A DNA stretch of 64,000 nt from Agrypnia vestita (GCA_016648135.1 JADDOH010001518.1:62001-126000), one strand, 5' to 3'; shown: positions 31,291 to 43,084, counted from the first letter of the stretch. The notes: a model not told the origin generated them from the letters alone. Numbers and translations: made by a program.

Positions 31291-31644
31291 TTCTAGCTTA
31301 TCTAGACTAAACTAGATTAGATTTTCGTGCAAGTACTTTATATTGTATTTAAGCAAATAACCTTAGAAAATTTTTGATAGATTTGAAGTTGGATGTTGAA
31401 ACATAGAAGGTTGTAAAGAGAGATGCAGATCAACCTTTGGCTGGACCAATCGACTTGGGACCACAGAAAGGTTCCTACACGAGATGAAGGCTGCAGGAGA
31501 ATATTATCAAATGAGTAAATGATGGGTCCCATGAAAGGAACCTTCCTTAGATACGAGAGACCAATGGTAAATGGGATTTCATGGTTAAAGTTTATAAATG
31601 TTTTTTTTCCACATTAGTTAGAAGGAAGCAAAAGTTATGAACAG

Positions 31645-32857
31645 TAGCGAAGGGTAAAACTACATTTCAAAATGAAGACTACAACACACACACGTTCACC
31701 AGTTTGAAGACTACAAAGTGTATACTACAATTGTAGTAAAAACTACTTGAAGTGAAGTAATTGTAGTACTACGAAATGAAGTGAAGTAATGAAGTAATTG
31801 TAGAATTAGTGAAGTGAAGTAATGTAATGAAGTAATTGTAGTATTAATGAAGTGAAGTAATGAAATGAAGTAATTGTAGTATTAATGAAGTGAAGTTTAA
31901 TGAAATGAAGTAATGTAGTACTAGTGAATTAATATTTTTTTTCCAAATAAAAATTTGTAAGATAAATGACGATATTTTCTCCAAAGTAACATTTGGCAAC
32001 CTAAAAAATAAAAAAAAAAGGTTTTAAAAAAAAACCAGATTTCTTCTACATCAACTTCCCAAAAATTTCACGTAAAAAATGCACTATTTTTTTTTTAATT
32101 TTTTTATTATTTATTATTATTATTATTATTTTTTTTTTTTACATCTCAGACCCACAAAACATCACATTGATATTTGTCTGTAGGTGCATCAATACATATA
32201 TATAAATAAATTGTATTTACCAGAAATACATTCATATTGATTAATTACAATAGATCTTATAAACTCAAATACAAATCTGCAATACTATACAACAATACAA
32301 GAAAAAATACAAATATTACCAAAATCAAAATAAGTCTCTTTTATTTAATAACATATTCATTAATTCTGTATTTTGCCCTTTTTTATTAATATCCATTTTG
32401 ACACGACATGGGATTTTTTAAAATATTTTTGGTATGACATATTTTAATGTTCTTTGTCCATATTTATTTATGACCTTCGGTATTCGTAGTCCTTCTTTAA
32501 CCGTAAATCTGGTACTATGTTTATGAATCAATCTATGCTTATATGTCCCATCTTCATGATATCGTGTAATTAGTTTGTACCGCAAGATACCATTAATTGG
32601 CATAGAGCCTTGTTTCTTGAAGAGTTCCTGTATATCTTTAGTAGCACTTTCTTTATTTATTAATTTTATAGCCGAATTTTGAATATTTTGAATTTTTCTA
32701 ATATGTTTCTCATACTTTCGATAACTTTGAAGTGTATGTACTGTGTAGTGTTCGCTTTGAAATGAAGTGTACTATTTGAAGTTTATACTTTCAATAACTT
32801 TAGTAGTGTAGTGTAGTACTACATTGTAGTAGCGAGTACAGAGCGGACCCATCACTA
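31645..32857. mobile_element. hAT element, copy 2, with nested LINE
   Basis: Ends TAGCGAAGGGTAAAAC and (reverse) TAGTGATGGGTCCGC; a perfect 8-bp duplication ATGAACAG flanks it (31637-31644 and 32858-32865). Same family as 5938-6421, reversed. The AAGTGAAGTAATTGTAGTA motif has expanded as a short tandem array at about 31745-31925. A CR1-like LINE (32083-32705) is inserted between two points that are adjacent in copy 1. No transposase. Confidence 0.9.
32083..32705 (-). pseudogene. CR1-like LINE 3' end nested in the hAT element
   Basis: The minus strand encodes HIRKIQNIQNSAIKLINKES, ATKDIQELFKKQGSMPINGI, KHSTRFTVKEGLRIPKVINK and YGQRTLKYVIPKIF, then a stop where copy 2871-3685 continues. The 3' untranslated region ends with GGTGCATCAATAC in reverse, CATCTCAGACCCACAAAAC and a T run (the poly-A tail in reverse) at about 32086-32140. 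Upstream RT is absent. Confidence 0.85.
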
Positions 32858-33507
32858 ATGAACAGACAATAGCTTAAAATGAATTTATCTTGACACGCTC
32901 ACCTAAAAATGGTATTGAATATATTGTTTATTATTGATTCGGGTTTTCGGAAGTTTTCCGCAAAAATGTGTTATAAAACTGCGTTAAATTATGAAAAAAA
33001 AGTTATATTTATTATAGAATAAAAATGTTCAAAATATATAGCGTTTTAATTTTCAACAAAAACCATTTGAACATGAAATAGAATTTATACAATATTTGAA
33101 GAGATCAATATGAATATTTTGATCGGTATACGATGTGAGAGGGGGGGGGGAGGGGAAACCAGAAAAATATATCTAAGCAAGGGAAGTATGAAACATATGT
33201 GAGACCTCAGTAAAATTTGTCACAAAAAATTCGAAAGGCCACCTAAACTTTTTTCAAATTCAAGATTTCAAGATTGACCCGCGATAAGTTGATGCTTTTT
33301 AAAAACCTAACCCATAAAAACCAAGTTTTCATTATACTCCCTTTCTTTGTAAAATATAACAACAATTAAAGACGAATTCAAACATATAAAATAATACTAA
33401 ACTTACAGGAATTTAATATATTTCTAAAATGTCAAATGTTTTGAGCTTTGATGTGAGACTTCATGCTTTGAAGATTAAATTCTCAAAACATTTGTCAAGA
33501 TTTTTTA

Positions 33508-35180
33508 TTTTTATTTATTTCTTTTAAATTTATTTATACATATAAATGAAGGTAGTTGCTTCACTAGACAATGTCTGTTCTGAAGCAACTACCTGTACAG
33601 TTTTTTTTTTTTAAGTTTGAACATTAGCAAGATATAATACATATAATACACGTATATACACACATACATACAAATATACACTCATATACATCTACATATA
33701 TATACATATACATACACACACACATATATATATATAATATTAGAAATAAGATTTATATATTGTCTGTAAGAAACAAAACATAAACAAAGGTCTATATATT
33801 AAAGAATTATACATTTAGACATTGTATATAGGGAGTAAAATCATTCAAACAGAAGCCAACAAAGCGGTTACCAAATGTAGGCAGACTACAAAATGAAAGC
33901 AATGTGTCATACATGACAGCTTTAATTTCATTGCAAAACAATTTTGTGACTATATTAATATGGACTGTATTGACTATATTAATATGGATGACACATTGGT
34001 CTCATTTTTCGTCCTACCCACACCAAAGAGCCACCTTGTTATGTTTGAATTCTTTTAACACCTTAAGACCCTTTACGTCTAATGGCAGGTTATTGTATAT
34101 TCTTGGAGCACAAAAAAAGAAAAATCTCTGTCCAAACTTTGTGTTCATTCTCGGCACCGTGAAGTTTCCACTTATCTTGCTCCTTGTATCCCTGGCCTCT
34201 GAACGTGCCTGTGTGGATAGGATCTTAAAAAATTAATTAATATGGATCTGGTGTACAGCTGCCGTATGTCCAGCACCTTAAAGGATTTAAATAGCTCTTC
34301 AGATTCATATCGAAGCGTCTTCTTATTTATCACCCGAACAACCCACTTCTGGGCCTTCACTACAGAATCCAATAAGGTACGTGCCGCCCCCCATTGCGTA
34401 GCTGATTATGTTCTGACAAAGTGCATAATACACCATTTTTAAAAGCGTTATATTCATAAAGCCGCGTAAAATTTTAAATACATAAATCAATCCTCTCACC
34501 TTGGCACTTATGTACTCAATATGAGAAACCCATCTAAAATTTTCATCAATTATCAGACCCAGATATTTTATCTCGCTTGATTTTTCAATGGTATCACAGT
34601 CACATATATGATTTGTTTCCAAGTCACATGTATGTATTTTGATATTTTTCGGGAAGAGTAGGCTATCTGATTTCCTTATCGAGAATACCACAAAGTGAGT
34701 TTTTTTTGAGTTGAGTGTTAATAAGTGATTATCTAGAATACCTTTTATTTCTGCAATAACTAGTTCGGCCCTTTTAAGTGTTTCTTCCCATGTGTCACCA
34801 TTTATAATGATTGCAGTATCATCAGCATAACTAATCTTTGTTGCGTTCTCAGATGTTGTTTTTAAGAACTCGTTAATGTATATAATGAAAAGTATCGGAC
34901 CTAGTGTGCTTCCTTGAGGCACACCATATTTGATAAACATTGGGTCACTACGTGTACCATTTATTTCCACAGTTTGTTTTCGGTTTTCAAGATAATTTCT
35001 GAACCAGTTTAGACGGGTGCCAGAGATACCAATTTTGTTGAGTTTGCATAAAAGCAATGAGTGTGATATAGTATCAAAGGCCTTGATTTTGATATATTTG
35101 TGAATTTTGCTGTCAACTGTGAACCAATTGTCATAAATTTTCGAAATTCTTAGTGAAGTACCTATTACATATACCAACGG
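33508..35180 (-). pseudogene. CR1/Jockey-like LINE: RT domain to 3' tail
   Basis: Best-preserved LINE here. The minus-strand frame 35177-34323 (284 codons) has AFDTISHSLLLCKLNKIGI, YLENRKQTVEINGTRSD, GVPQGSTLGPILFIIYINE (RT motif 5), ISYADDTAI (catalytic YADD), LTLNSKKTHFVVF and IKYLGLIIDENFRWVSHIEY. A frameshift near 34375 moves to QKWVVRVINKKTLRYESEEL, and a second brings SGNFTVPRMNTKFGQRFFFF and APRIYNNLPLDVKGLK with a stop near 34010. The 3' untranslated region holds TA/CA repeats (33640-33740) and ends in TTTATTTATT-type sequence near 33510. The N-terminal endonuclease is missing (truncation near 35180). The YADD residues are intact but the frame is not, so it is inactive. Confidence 0.9.
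33625..33745. repeat. (TA/CA)n microsatellite
   Basis: TACACACATACATACAAATA and similar repeats within the LINE 3' region. Confidence 0.85.
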
Positions 35181-35199
35181 AGTAATTAAAATTTTAAAT

Positions 35200-35750
35200 A
35201 TTCCGTGACGTCGTCAGGCCGCTATTGGTAGTAATCAAACATTTGTATGGTTTCCAATTTTAAAAAATCAATCAAATTTTCTAAAAATCCAAAACTATAC
35301 TATAATGATTATTATTTTTTAACGAAAATTTGACAGAGCTTCTTGATCGTCACCACGAGTCTGCTTGCAACTCGAACCAAGTTTAAAAACGTAATTCCGT
35401 CAAAATGTACGAATATTACGTGAAATTTCCAAACAATTTACGATAATAAAATACGTAGAGTAGCAACCTTGCTCAAAGATTGTCTTTTGCGAAACGTTGC
35501 TCTTTTCGAAACCAAATTGAATCATCGAATACAAAAAAAACCCTGAAAGTCACAAACCCTCTGTCAGGTAAGTCCCCATAATTTGCAAACCATATTACCG
35601 CTCCCTTATTTTGAGACAGTCTGGAGTTGAGAAATCTCGGTCTCTAATACCCCGACGCTTACGTGCGCTACCTCAACCCCTCCCGGAGAGATACAACCAC
35701 CCTGGGGGGGGTCCTGGAGCAAAAGGGGATGCTTTCAGGTATTTCAAGGT
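35200..35750. other. Mixed single-copy-looking stretch
   Basis: Contains TTCCGTGACGTCGTCAGGCC and a GC-richer part near 35600-35730 (CCCCGACGCTTACGTGCGC, then a G run). No gene recognised. Confidence 0.35.
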
Positions 35751-35945
35751 AGTGATTTCAATTTTGAAATAATCGAAATCGCAACTTTTAATATTGCTAA
35801 AGTTTTAAACTCTTTTTTAAAGCTGCGAAATGGCTCAATTTTATACAAGGACACCGAAATGTTTTTGTAAAATACGTACATAGAATTCGTGAAATGTATT
35901 TTAATATTTTGGCTTTTTAATATATTTTTTTCTTTCATATTAAAA
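35750..35945 (-). repeat. Dispersed repeat F, copy 1
   Basis: GAAATCGCAACTTTTAATAT, TTTTTTAAAGCTGCGAAATGG and GGACACCGAA recur in the same order at 36470-36600. The minus strand of both encodes a similar short peptide ending VAISIIS / VVISIIS, which may reflect an old coding repeat or chance. Confidence 0.5.
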
Positions 35946-36039
35946 CTCTGTCAACACAGTTCTATTCATTTAGTTGTACTTTGTTATGTCCAACGCATAC
36001 TGACTGACTGACTTCAACTGTTAATATACACATGTAATG

Positions 36040-36370
36040 GTGGGTAATATATATTTTTCATACACATTGCTGCTTTGTACTTTATATTTTTAATTTCTAT
36101 ACTCATGTTTTGGTGCTATTCCTGATACTTTTTATAATTTGCTACTTATAACTTATATTGTTTAATGTATGTTCTTTTTAATTTTCTGATATATTTTTTA
36201 TGTAAAAGCCTATACACATTGCTGCTCTTTACTTTATATTTTTAACTTCTATACTCATGTTTTGGTGCTATACAGATATTGTTTAATGTATGTGCTTTTT
36301 GAAATTTATTTTATATTCTTTATGTAAAAGCCTAATGGGCGTAAATAAATAAATAAATAAATAAATATAG
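36040..36370 (+). mobile_element. LINE 3' untranslated region with internal tandem duplication
   Basis: ACACATTGCTGCTTTGTACT ... GTTTAATGTATGTTCTTTTT ... TTATGTAAAAGCCT (36061-36212) is repeated at about 36213-36330, then AATGGGCGTAAATAAATAAA ends the element. The tail matches 10020-10150 in reverse. No coding part. Confidence 0.65.
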
Positions 36371-36469
36371 GAAATTGCTGATATCCGTCCTACGCTTTTG
36401 ATTTTATTGCGAGATAATATGCACGTGTGATCACTCTTAGTACGATGAAAAAGTATGTTTTAACAGAAG

Positions 36470-36625
36470 ATATAATCGAAATCACAACTTTTTTAATATT
36501 GTTAAAATTTTGAACTTCTTTTAAAGCTATGAATAGGAGCAATTTAATACATGGACACCGAATAAATATTTTATAAAATATATACGCGTAGAATAAATTA
36601 AACATCATTAATTTATATATTTTAA
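36470..36625 (-). repeat. Dispersed repeat F, copy 2
   Basis: Second copy of 35750-35945, separated from it by a LINE 3' end. Either a duplication or two insertions. Confidence 0.5.
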
Positions 36626-36689
36626 TACTAAGCTAATCGCCTCTGTTTGCAAATAGGTCACTGGATAACTAGGAAGTGTCTTAATCACC

Positions 36690-36800
36690 AAACATAGTCC
36701 ATCATCATCATCATCGTCACTGTTGGCTCTATAACCCCCAGTGATTGGTCATGGCCTACTCAAGAGTCTTCCTCCACTGATATATCTTTGAGTACAAGTT
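36690..36800 (-). mobile_element. Probable LINE 3' fragment with CAT repeat
   Basis: CCATCATCATCATCATCGTC followed by ACTGTTGGCTCTATAACCCC and GGTCATGGCC. This is the usual look, in reverse, of the 3' untranslated end of an RTE-like LINE with an (ATG)n tail. Weak evidence. Confidence 0.35.
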
Positions 36801-36849
36801 TGGAATACATGCCACGACACTTGCAACAAACTTGCTGGTTTCCTGTAAT

Positions 36850-36914
36850 GTGGCTCAAACCAAAGATAACTGAATTACTAGATGATTGTCACAACCGCGA
36901 CACCAACAAGCTAC
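36850..36914 (-). mobile_element. tRNA-derived SINE, copy 4 (head only)
   Basis: On the minus strand GTAGCTTGTTGGTGTCGCGG, then ATCATCTAGTAATTCAG and GGTTTGAGCCA. It follows the head of the copy at 23875-24056 position by position. The body is missing or unrecognisable. Confidence 0.65.
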
Positions 36915-37384
36915 GAATGTATTTTTTGACACTGATTTATATGTATACATATATTATATTTACCATAGCATATTTTAAACAGCAATATACTATGCGCGGC
37001 GTACATAACTGATAGAATGCGTTAATTAAGTAGGTTTTTACATAACTATGGAGCCGTCATATACATTTGTCTCTTTCTGGAATAGATATTGTTGACGCAC
37101 GCTACTGACGAGGCACTTCAAGAATGTGTTGCGACGAGTTATTTTTTCAGACATTGTACATGGCGGTGACATCTGTCGGTTCGTGTTATTGTTAAAGTGA
37201 TGTTTGAGTTTTGAGATTAATGGTATTTGGAAAAGAAACACGTCTCAAAGTAAATGATTACAAACTTTAATGTGAGGAGGACTTTAAAATAGAAAAATTA
37301 TTATATTTATAAAACAAAGATTCTATTTTAAGAAATGACTAAAAATGAGAAAATATTTTTTTAAAAGTCACAGTACTAGAGCTT

Positions 37385-37530
37385 GCCCAACGTAAATTGG
37401 CGTGCGGTGACTTTGGAACTAAAACCCGCCCCGCCCGCACCCGGCGGTAACCCCTCGCCCTGACATTCAGTTCAATCTCGTATTTGCGCGCGAGATGTGG
37501 TATCTTGATTTCCAATATACACTGAATTAT
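37385..37530. other. GC-rich island
   Basis: CCCGCCCCGCCCGCACCCGG and CGCGCGAGATGTGG within AT-rich surroundings, not repeated here. Possible regulatory sequence. Confidence 0.3.
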
Positions 37531-38185
37531 GTCTAAAACAGTCTTTCAACACCTTGCAGGTGGTGCGAGGACAATTGCCAATATAGTTTTAAAGTTTTTC
37601 GAAGCTGAAAAAACAAATAATGGACCAATATTATCGTTTGACAGGACTGTAGACAGAGCAGCCGCCATTACTAGTTTGTTTTTTTAGTGTTGCCCAACAG
37701 AATTTCTATTATAATATCATAAAATATATTTGTCCGTGCACCGGCCATTCTGTATATTATGTATTGTATAATAAATTTACACCCGGGCAACTTCTGTTTC
37801 GCGACAGGGACGCCCTTCCTTGCACGCCAATTTATACTGGTGGCATTATAAGAGTGACCACAGTATATGCGTATGTCATGCCAAAAGCATGGGACATTTT
37901 CCTCAAACCCTTACATTAAATCTTGAGGGCAGACGCCAAATCAGGGTGTGTATTCACGGCTTTGCTTTTTTTATATTTTATATTTCACTTATATAAAAAA
38001 TTGCTCATATTCATCCCACGCTTTCGATTTTATTTTTACATATGCATGATTATTAAAAAATGTATTTTATATTTTTTTTGTAATTTTTTATAAAACAGAA
38101 TTTTAATTTAAAAAAATGTAATATCTATAATTTATTGTAATAAATTTGATTTAACATAAAACTCATTTATTAAGATAAATTATAA

Positions 38186-38218
38186 AAGTCTCACAGAGAC
38201 GAAGCTATTTATATGGGA

Positions 38219-38253
<35 letters not shown>

Positions 38254-38308
38254 AATTGATTGTCTGGATTCGAGATCATACTATTCATAATAGAAAATTA
38301 TATTTTTT

Positions 38309-38353
<45 letters not shown>

Positions 38354-38620
38354 TCTTAATAGGGTGGCCACAATGCTTATGGCCTGTGTTAAATGGCTTA
38401 AGTGATCACTTTACACAATGTAACGTTCTCCGATTCCAGCATAAAACCATCCACAGTTTATGTAATTTTTGAAGTTGTTTATGTGTGCTTTATGCTATAA
38501 CCATCTAACTATTCCCATGACAAAGTATACACAGATGTTTCTGCTGGTTAATACACATCTATATTTTTAATGTGGAGAATAAAGAAATGTTCTTCTTAAT
38601 TTTTTAACATATAAAGGTAC
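38186..38620. mobile_element. MITE family D, copy 2 (partial) with (TA)n tracts
   Basis: AAAGTCTCACAGAGACGAAGC, a TA tract (38221-38250), a second TA tract (38310-38352), then GGCTTAAGTGATCACTTTAC, ACAATGTAACGTTCTCC and TTTTTGAAGTTGTTTATGTG. These correspond in order to 12242-12440. The other terminal repeat is not clear. Confidence 0.65.
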
Positions 38621-38749
38621 ACAAGAATATAAGTGTAAAATATTATTTTTAATTTTTAACCCTTTTAGAGACCAGTCTATATTTTATATGTAATTATTAA
38701 AACACATTACTGTAGTAAAAAGTTAACTGCGTCATTTTATCCCAAATTT

Positions 38750-38950
38750 TAACTTTTCTGCGACGAGCCGCAATAAAACCTTTCCCTGCCAAACTATCGC
38801 ATGCAGGCAAATACGAAAGTGGAGGGGGAAATTAGCACAGCTGGTAAGCCGGTCCGACCCACTCGCAGTTAAGCCGAGTTTAAACTGAACATCGCATAAA
38901 CGCGTGACAATATGTGCCGGGGGTGGCTTACGGAAGTGATGGCACAACTT
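38750..38950. other. GC-richer single-copy-looking stretch
   Basis: AAACCTTTCCCTGCCAAACT to GGGGGTGGCTTACGGAAGTG. Open frame of 71 codons on the minus strand without known motif. Confidence 0.3.
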
Positions 38951-39304
38951 GGTTTTACTACCATCCCTTAAATTAATACGTGAGATGAGTGCTTGATGCT
39001 TAGGGATGTAATTAGGGCGATCATTTTTGTTTCAGTTGCTGCGGAACGCCCTGTATTCAATTTTATACGCCTTTTCAGCTATTAATTTCAAAAGGGGAAA
39101 TTGCAACACTTTATTTTATCGCTTTGTTAATTACTTCGATATTTACGTGATTTTATCCATTGTTTTATACGTGAATACTTGAAGGTTTCGGTAGTCAAAG
39201 GTGTAATGTCCGTGAATTTAAAATTTCAAACTCTCTTTGATGTTGTAGAAAAGTCTTCAATGAAATGCATCACATTATTTGATGGACCTCTATATCCTGA
39301 ACAA

Positions 39305-39560
39305 TATCACTGAAAGGTGTCTCAGACTGCGTTCAGCTTAATCGGAGGGACTCTGCAAGAGCCACCGAAGTGCTTTTAGCATTGCGAGTCCAGATATGTG
39401 GAATCAGCTGCCTCCAGTGTTGGGATTCATGGAAAATCAAGAATCTTTGAAGAAGAGGCTTAAAACTCACTTCTTCAAAATCTCAAATCCGTTAAGCGCC
39501 TTTGAAGCGTCTTTCGCGCAAAAACAGCGCTATAAAAATTATTCCCAACATGTGTACAAC
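39305..39560 (+). pseudogene. L2-like LINE 3' end, copy 2
   Basis: Frames give LRLRSANRRDSAR, SIASPDMWNQLPP and NQESLKKRLKTHFFKISNPL. Then comes the 3' signature AAGCGCCTTTGAAGCGTC, CGCGCAAAAACAGCGCTATAAAAA. It is the same protein tail as 42836-43075 on the minus strand (GPAMWNQLRSIENQEHFKKS). Confidence 0.8.
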
Positions 39561-39959
39561 AGTTTCAAACCTTCAATCTCTTTTAACTCCCTTTCTTTTA
39601 ACTTGAAGCGTCTGCTTGTCTGACGAAAAAACTTTGGATCGTTTTTTAACCCTTTTCCCGTGATCCAATCGAGCTGAAACTTTGCAGGCAGACTTGCGGT
39701 GATGCTAAAAATTATTTAACATATCTTTTCGTTTAAATTTTTTTAATTATAATAGTATAATTTTGGATTTTTCGAAATTTACATACAAAGGAGAAAGGAG
39801 CCCCTCGCATAGAGAAGGTGCGAACCCTATTTCACCTAGTCTGACTCGAGCCATGGGTCCGATCAGTCGGATATATGTTGATAGAATATCAAACTGGAAA
39901 AAATACAAAAGAGAAAGGGAGTGTAATAAAAAATTGGTTATAGTAATTACATAATAACA

Positions 39960-40640
39960 TGAGTTACTGACAAGGGTGGGTCAAAAAAATTCACATCATT
40001 TCGCGAGCTGTGTAAGTCTAATCCTCACAATTTGTTGTTTATTGAATTGGTACCCTTATATCTGGCGAATGTTGAAATTAGTAGCCATATTGGGTGTTTA
40101 TTGTTGGCTGTCAAAAATGTTACACGTGTTTTGATTTCGGTGATTTTTACTTATGGAAAGTTTTCAACATTTTTGGTAAAAAGCAAGACGGTTATGATAT
40201 CTCAGCCTCCATATTTGCGATATAAACAATGTATTGTCGACCATTTTGGATAGAGTACCAATCATAAAGTTGCTCAATTCAACAGCTGACGGATGAATTG
40301 AAAATTAGAACTGTTTATATTAAATTAAGATTTAAGGTGTGTATGTTACTGTCGATGTTTTTGCAAAAATGACAATAATTGTCAGATATTGTTTTCAAAA
40401 CAAAAAACAAATTCATTCATTTGAAATTCAATGTGGCTGTCAAAAGTTGTATAGTTTCGAAACTTTTGAATACAGAACTGAAAATCGATTAAATATGAAA
40501 GTGGACAGGCACTTGGACTTTTTTTTGAAAATGCATACGTTTTTGAATCGTCGCTCATACTCGGTATGTCATTGAATCGTTGTAAGACGTCGATTCGTAG
40601 ACATTTTATCATTGAAGACATCTTTTAATAAATTAACTAC
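39960..40640. other. Unassigned stretch
   Basis: Open frames at 40032-40253 and 40339-40575 are not recognised. Confidence 0.35.
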
Positions 40641-40654
40641 ATTAGACGCAGAAG

Positions 40655-41074
40655 AAGGACGAAAGTAGATTGAATGCAGTGGAGATGAGATCCCTCAAAC
40701 GTATGTGTGACAAATCAATTTATGACAGTGTAAGAATGCAGATATTAGAAAAGAATGTAAAGCTAATATTAGTATAGTTAATAGAATTAAAAAAGGATCG
40801 CTCAGATGGTTTGGGCATATTGAGCGAATGAATGAGGAAAAAATGGTAAGAAAGATATATAATGCAAGTGTTGATGGCGCCAGAAAGAGAGGGCGACCGC
40901 GGAAGACGTGGCATGTCCAGATTAATCAGATACTAGAAGATACTATGATGCATGCGAAGATGTATGAATGCGGATGAGGTGAGAGTTGTATGTCAGACAG
41001 AAGATTATGGTACTCTATCCTCTCTGCCTAACCCCACGGGAAAACGGCGTGATGGTAAGTAAGTTAGTAAGTAA
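40655..41074 (+). pseudogene. RTE-like LINE C-terminus with (AGTA)n tail, copy 1
   Basis: Frames give ESRLNAVEMRSLKRMCDKSI, then IVNRIKKGSLRWFGHIERMN, EEKMVRKIYNASVDGARKRG, RPRKTWHVQINQILEDT. A frameshift follows, then MNADEVRVVCQ and PHGKT-like residues. This is the conserved tail of an insect RTE-like RT. The 3' end CGGCGTGATGGTAAGTAAGT ends in an AGTA repeat. At least two frameshifts. Other copies are at 43996-44632 and 5826-6480. Confidence 0.85.
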
Positions 41075-41699
41075 CTACATTAAAGTGTTATCAATTATAT
41101 TTATCATCGCCCTAGACATCGTATTATTACATTAATATACATTTTTAACCAATATTTAAATATCCCTCATATCACAATCACGCCAAAAAAGTATAACTTT
41201 TACCATGCGTACAAGATTAAACGCGTTTACAATTTTTAAATTAAATCATACACGAATGGCATACAACAGAGCTCTGCTTCTGTATTCAAGTAAAACTACG
41301 AAATGAATTCAGCAGTGCGTCTTAAGGCGTCTTTGAAGTGTCGTATTAGGGTCGCAAGATATTTGAATATTTTAAAATACCCCTTTAAAACACTTCAAAA
41401 TAAATCTAGCCGTTCCTTTCAACGGGTGATTAATGGGAATTTAATGTAAACAAAATAAATCCGAGTAGAATTTATTTACGGCTCAAGGGTTGTTTGTGAC
41501 GGGAAAACTTGTTCAATTGTTGGGAAGCGACTTTTGAATTTTAAGAAATATTAAAAGCATACGGTCCCAAACAAAAAGTCTCCATTTATCATCAGACAGT
41601 CCCTACCGGTGAGGCTGAAGAAAATTTAATCTGAATAAATAAAGCAATTTTTTAACTATCACCAAAAATGCGAGAATTATTGAAATATTTTTCTGGTGT

Positions 41700-42555
41700 G
41701 ATTTATTTATTTATTTATTTATTTAATGTTTATGGAAGACCAACAGCACAAAAAAAAAGCATAGAAAACATTGATACAATATAGATGGCCAATTACAGGT
41801 CTCCACATTTAGAATTATGTCAGTAATGATAAATATTTATGATATACTAAGGCATATTAATTATATAGAAAGAAAGAATAAAAACATTTAAGCAAACAGA
41901 AATATGTCAGTAATGATAAACATTTATGATATACTAAGGCATATTAATTATATAGAAAGAAAGAATAAAAAAATTTAAACAAACAGAAATATGTCAGTAA
42001 TGATAAATATTTATGATATACTAAGGCATATTAATTATATAGAAAGAAAGAATAAAAAATTTAAACAAACAGAAATATGTCAGTAATGATAAATATTTAT
42101 GATATACTAAGGTATATTAATTATATAGAAAGAAAGAAAAAAAATTAAACAAACAGAAAAAGAAACTTAATTAATTAATTACGTGGAAAAAAATTCAGCA
42201 CTCAAAATTTTTCTTAATCTTGTGTGGCTGCACTCGAACAGATCAATATCCAATAATCTTATCAGTTTATTGAATGCATCGCATACCCTCAAGAAATATG
42301 AATTCCGACGATAGTTGGATGAGGTAAAATCAATGTGAAAGACTGGGTTGTGTCTACGAGATCTACAGGGAACATGGAATTTTAGTCTATTTAATAGTTC
42401 AGGACAGTCGACGTTGCCTGATACAATTTTTAGTAGGTACATCAAATCACCTATTTCCCGACGTCTGTATAGAGGTAGGATGTGATATTTTTTGCATGAA
42501 CTGTCATAATCGTCAGAAACGCAATTGAATTTAAAGTTGAGAAAGCGCTACATGA
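41700..42555 (-). pseudogene. Jockey/CR1-like LINE C-terminus with minisatellite in 3' UTR
   Basis: The minus strand is open from about 42553 to 42179: RFLNFKFNCVSDDYDSSCKK, YHILPLYRRREIGDLMYLLK, IVSGNVDCPELLNRLKFHVP, TSSNYRRNSYFLRVCDAFNK, LIRLLDIDLF. This is the usual tail of Jockey/CR1 LINEs ('Y..L.LpsL~~RR~~~dl~~l~Kil~g~id~p~lL~~i~f~vP'). The 3' untranslated region contains four 86-87-bp repeats (41817-42161) and ends in (TTTA)n near 41700. No start codon is needed; this is a 5'-truncated copy. Confidence 0.85.
41817..42161. repeat. Tandem repeat, 4 x 86-87 bp
   Basis: ATGTCAGTAATGATAAATAT opens units at 41817, 41904, 41991 and 42077. Units are over 90% alike (they contain TATACTAAGGCATATTAATT and GAAAGAAAGAATAAAA). 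Confidence 0.95.
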
Positions 42556-42598
42556 AAGATGCTACATAAATAAATTTATTCTAAGATAACGAGTACAC

Positions 42599-42770
42599 GT
42601 GAATGTTTTAAATTACAAAAAAAACTTAGATGCGTTAGTGGACTGGACTGAGGAGAACAATCGTCATTTTAATATAAAAAAGTGTGCATGTATTACCTAT
42701 AGTCGTTCAGTAACACCAATAAAGTTCAATTGTACGATTAACAAAGAAAAAATTTCACGTCGCACAAATA
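42599..42770 (+). pseudogene. Jockey-like LINE, post-RT part, left of nested L2
   Basis: Encodes YKKNLDALVDWTEENNRHFN, IKKCACITYSRS and TINKEKISRRT, the 'D~~~l~~W~~~n~l~~N~~Kc~~~~~tr' box just after the RT palm in Jockey-type LINEs. It stops where the reversed L2 fragment begins and continues at 43085. Confidence 0.75.
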
Positions 42771-43081
42771 TTTATGTTATGTTTATGTTAATTTATACAG
42801 CGCAATTTTTGCGTAAGAGACGCTTCAAGGGCGCTTTACAGGTGCGACATCCCGAAAAAATGAGTTTTTAAGCTCTTCTTGAAGTGTTCCTGGTTCTCTA
42901 TAGATCGCAGCTGATTCCACATAGCTGGACCCGCAAAGCCGAAAGCACGTTCCGCCAACTTGGTGGCTCCAGGTCTCCTTGGTACTACCAGCCTGCAGAG
43001 TGCCTCCGATTTAGTTGACCGCAGTGTGAGCCGTCTTCCAGTGATATTGTCTGGGATACAGAGGTCGGAAACCAACTAGTT
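42771..43081 (-). pseudogene. L2-like LINE 3' end, copy 3, nested
   Basis: The minus strand encodes LCIPDNITGRRLTLRSTKSE, LVVPRRPGATKLAERAFGFA, GPAMWNQLRSIENQEHFKKS, LKTHFFGM. This is the most intact copy of this family's C-terminus. The 3' end carries TGTAAAGCGCCCTTGAAGCG, TCTTACGCAAAAATTGCGCT, GTATAAATTAACATAAA. It splits the Jockey-like LINE 42599-43605 and is therefore younger. Confidence 0.85.
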
Positions 43082-43084
43082 ACA

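Noticed and set aside
34242..34442. Plus-strand frames at 33904-34442
   Set aside because: Shadows of the minus-strand LINE coding sequence.
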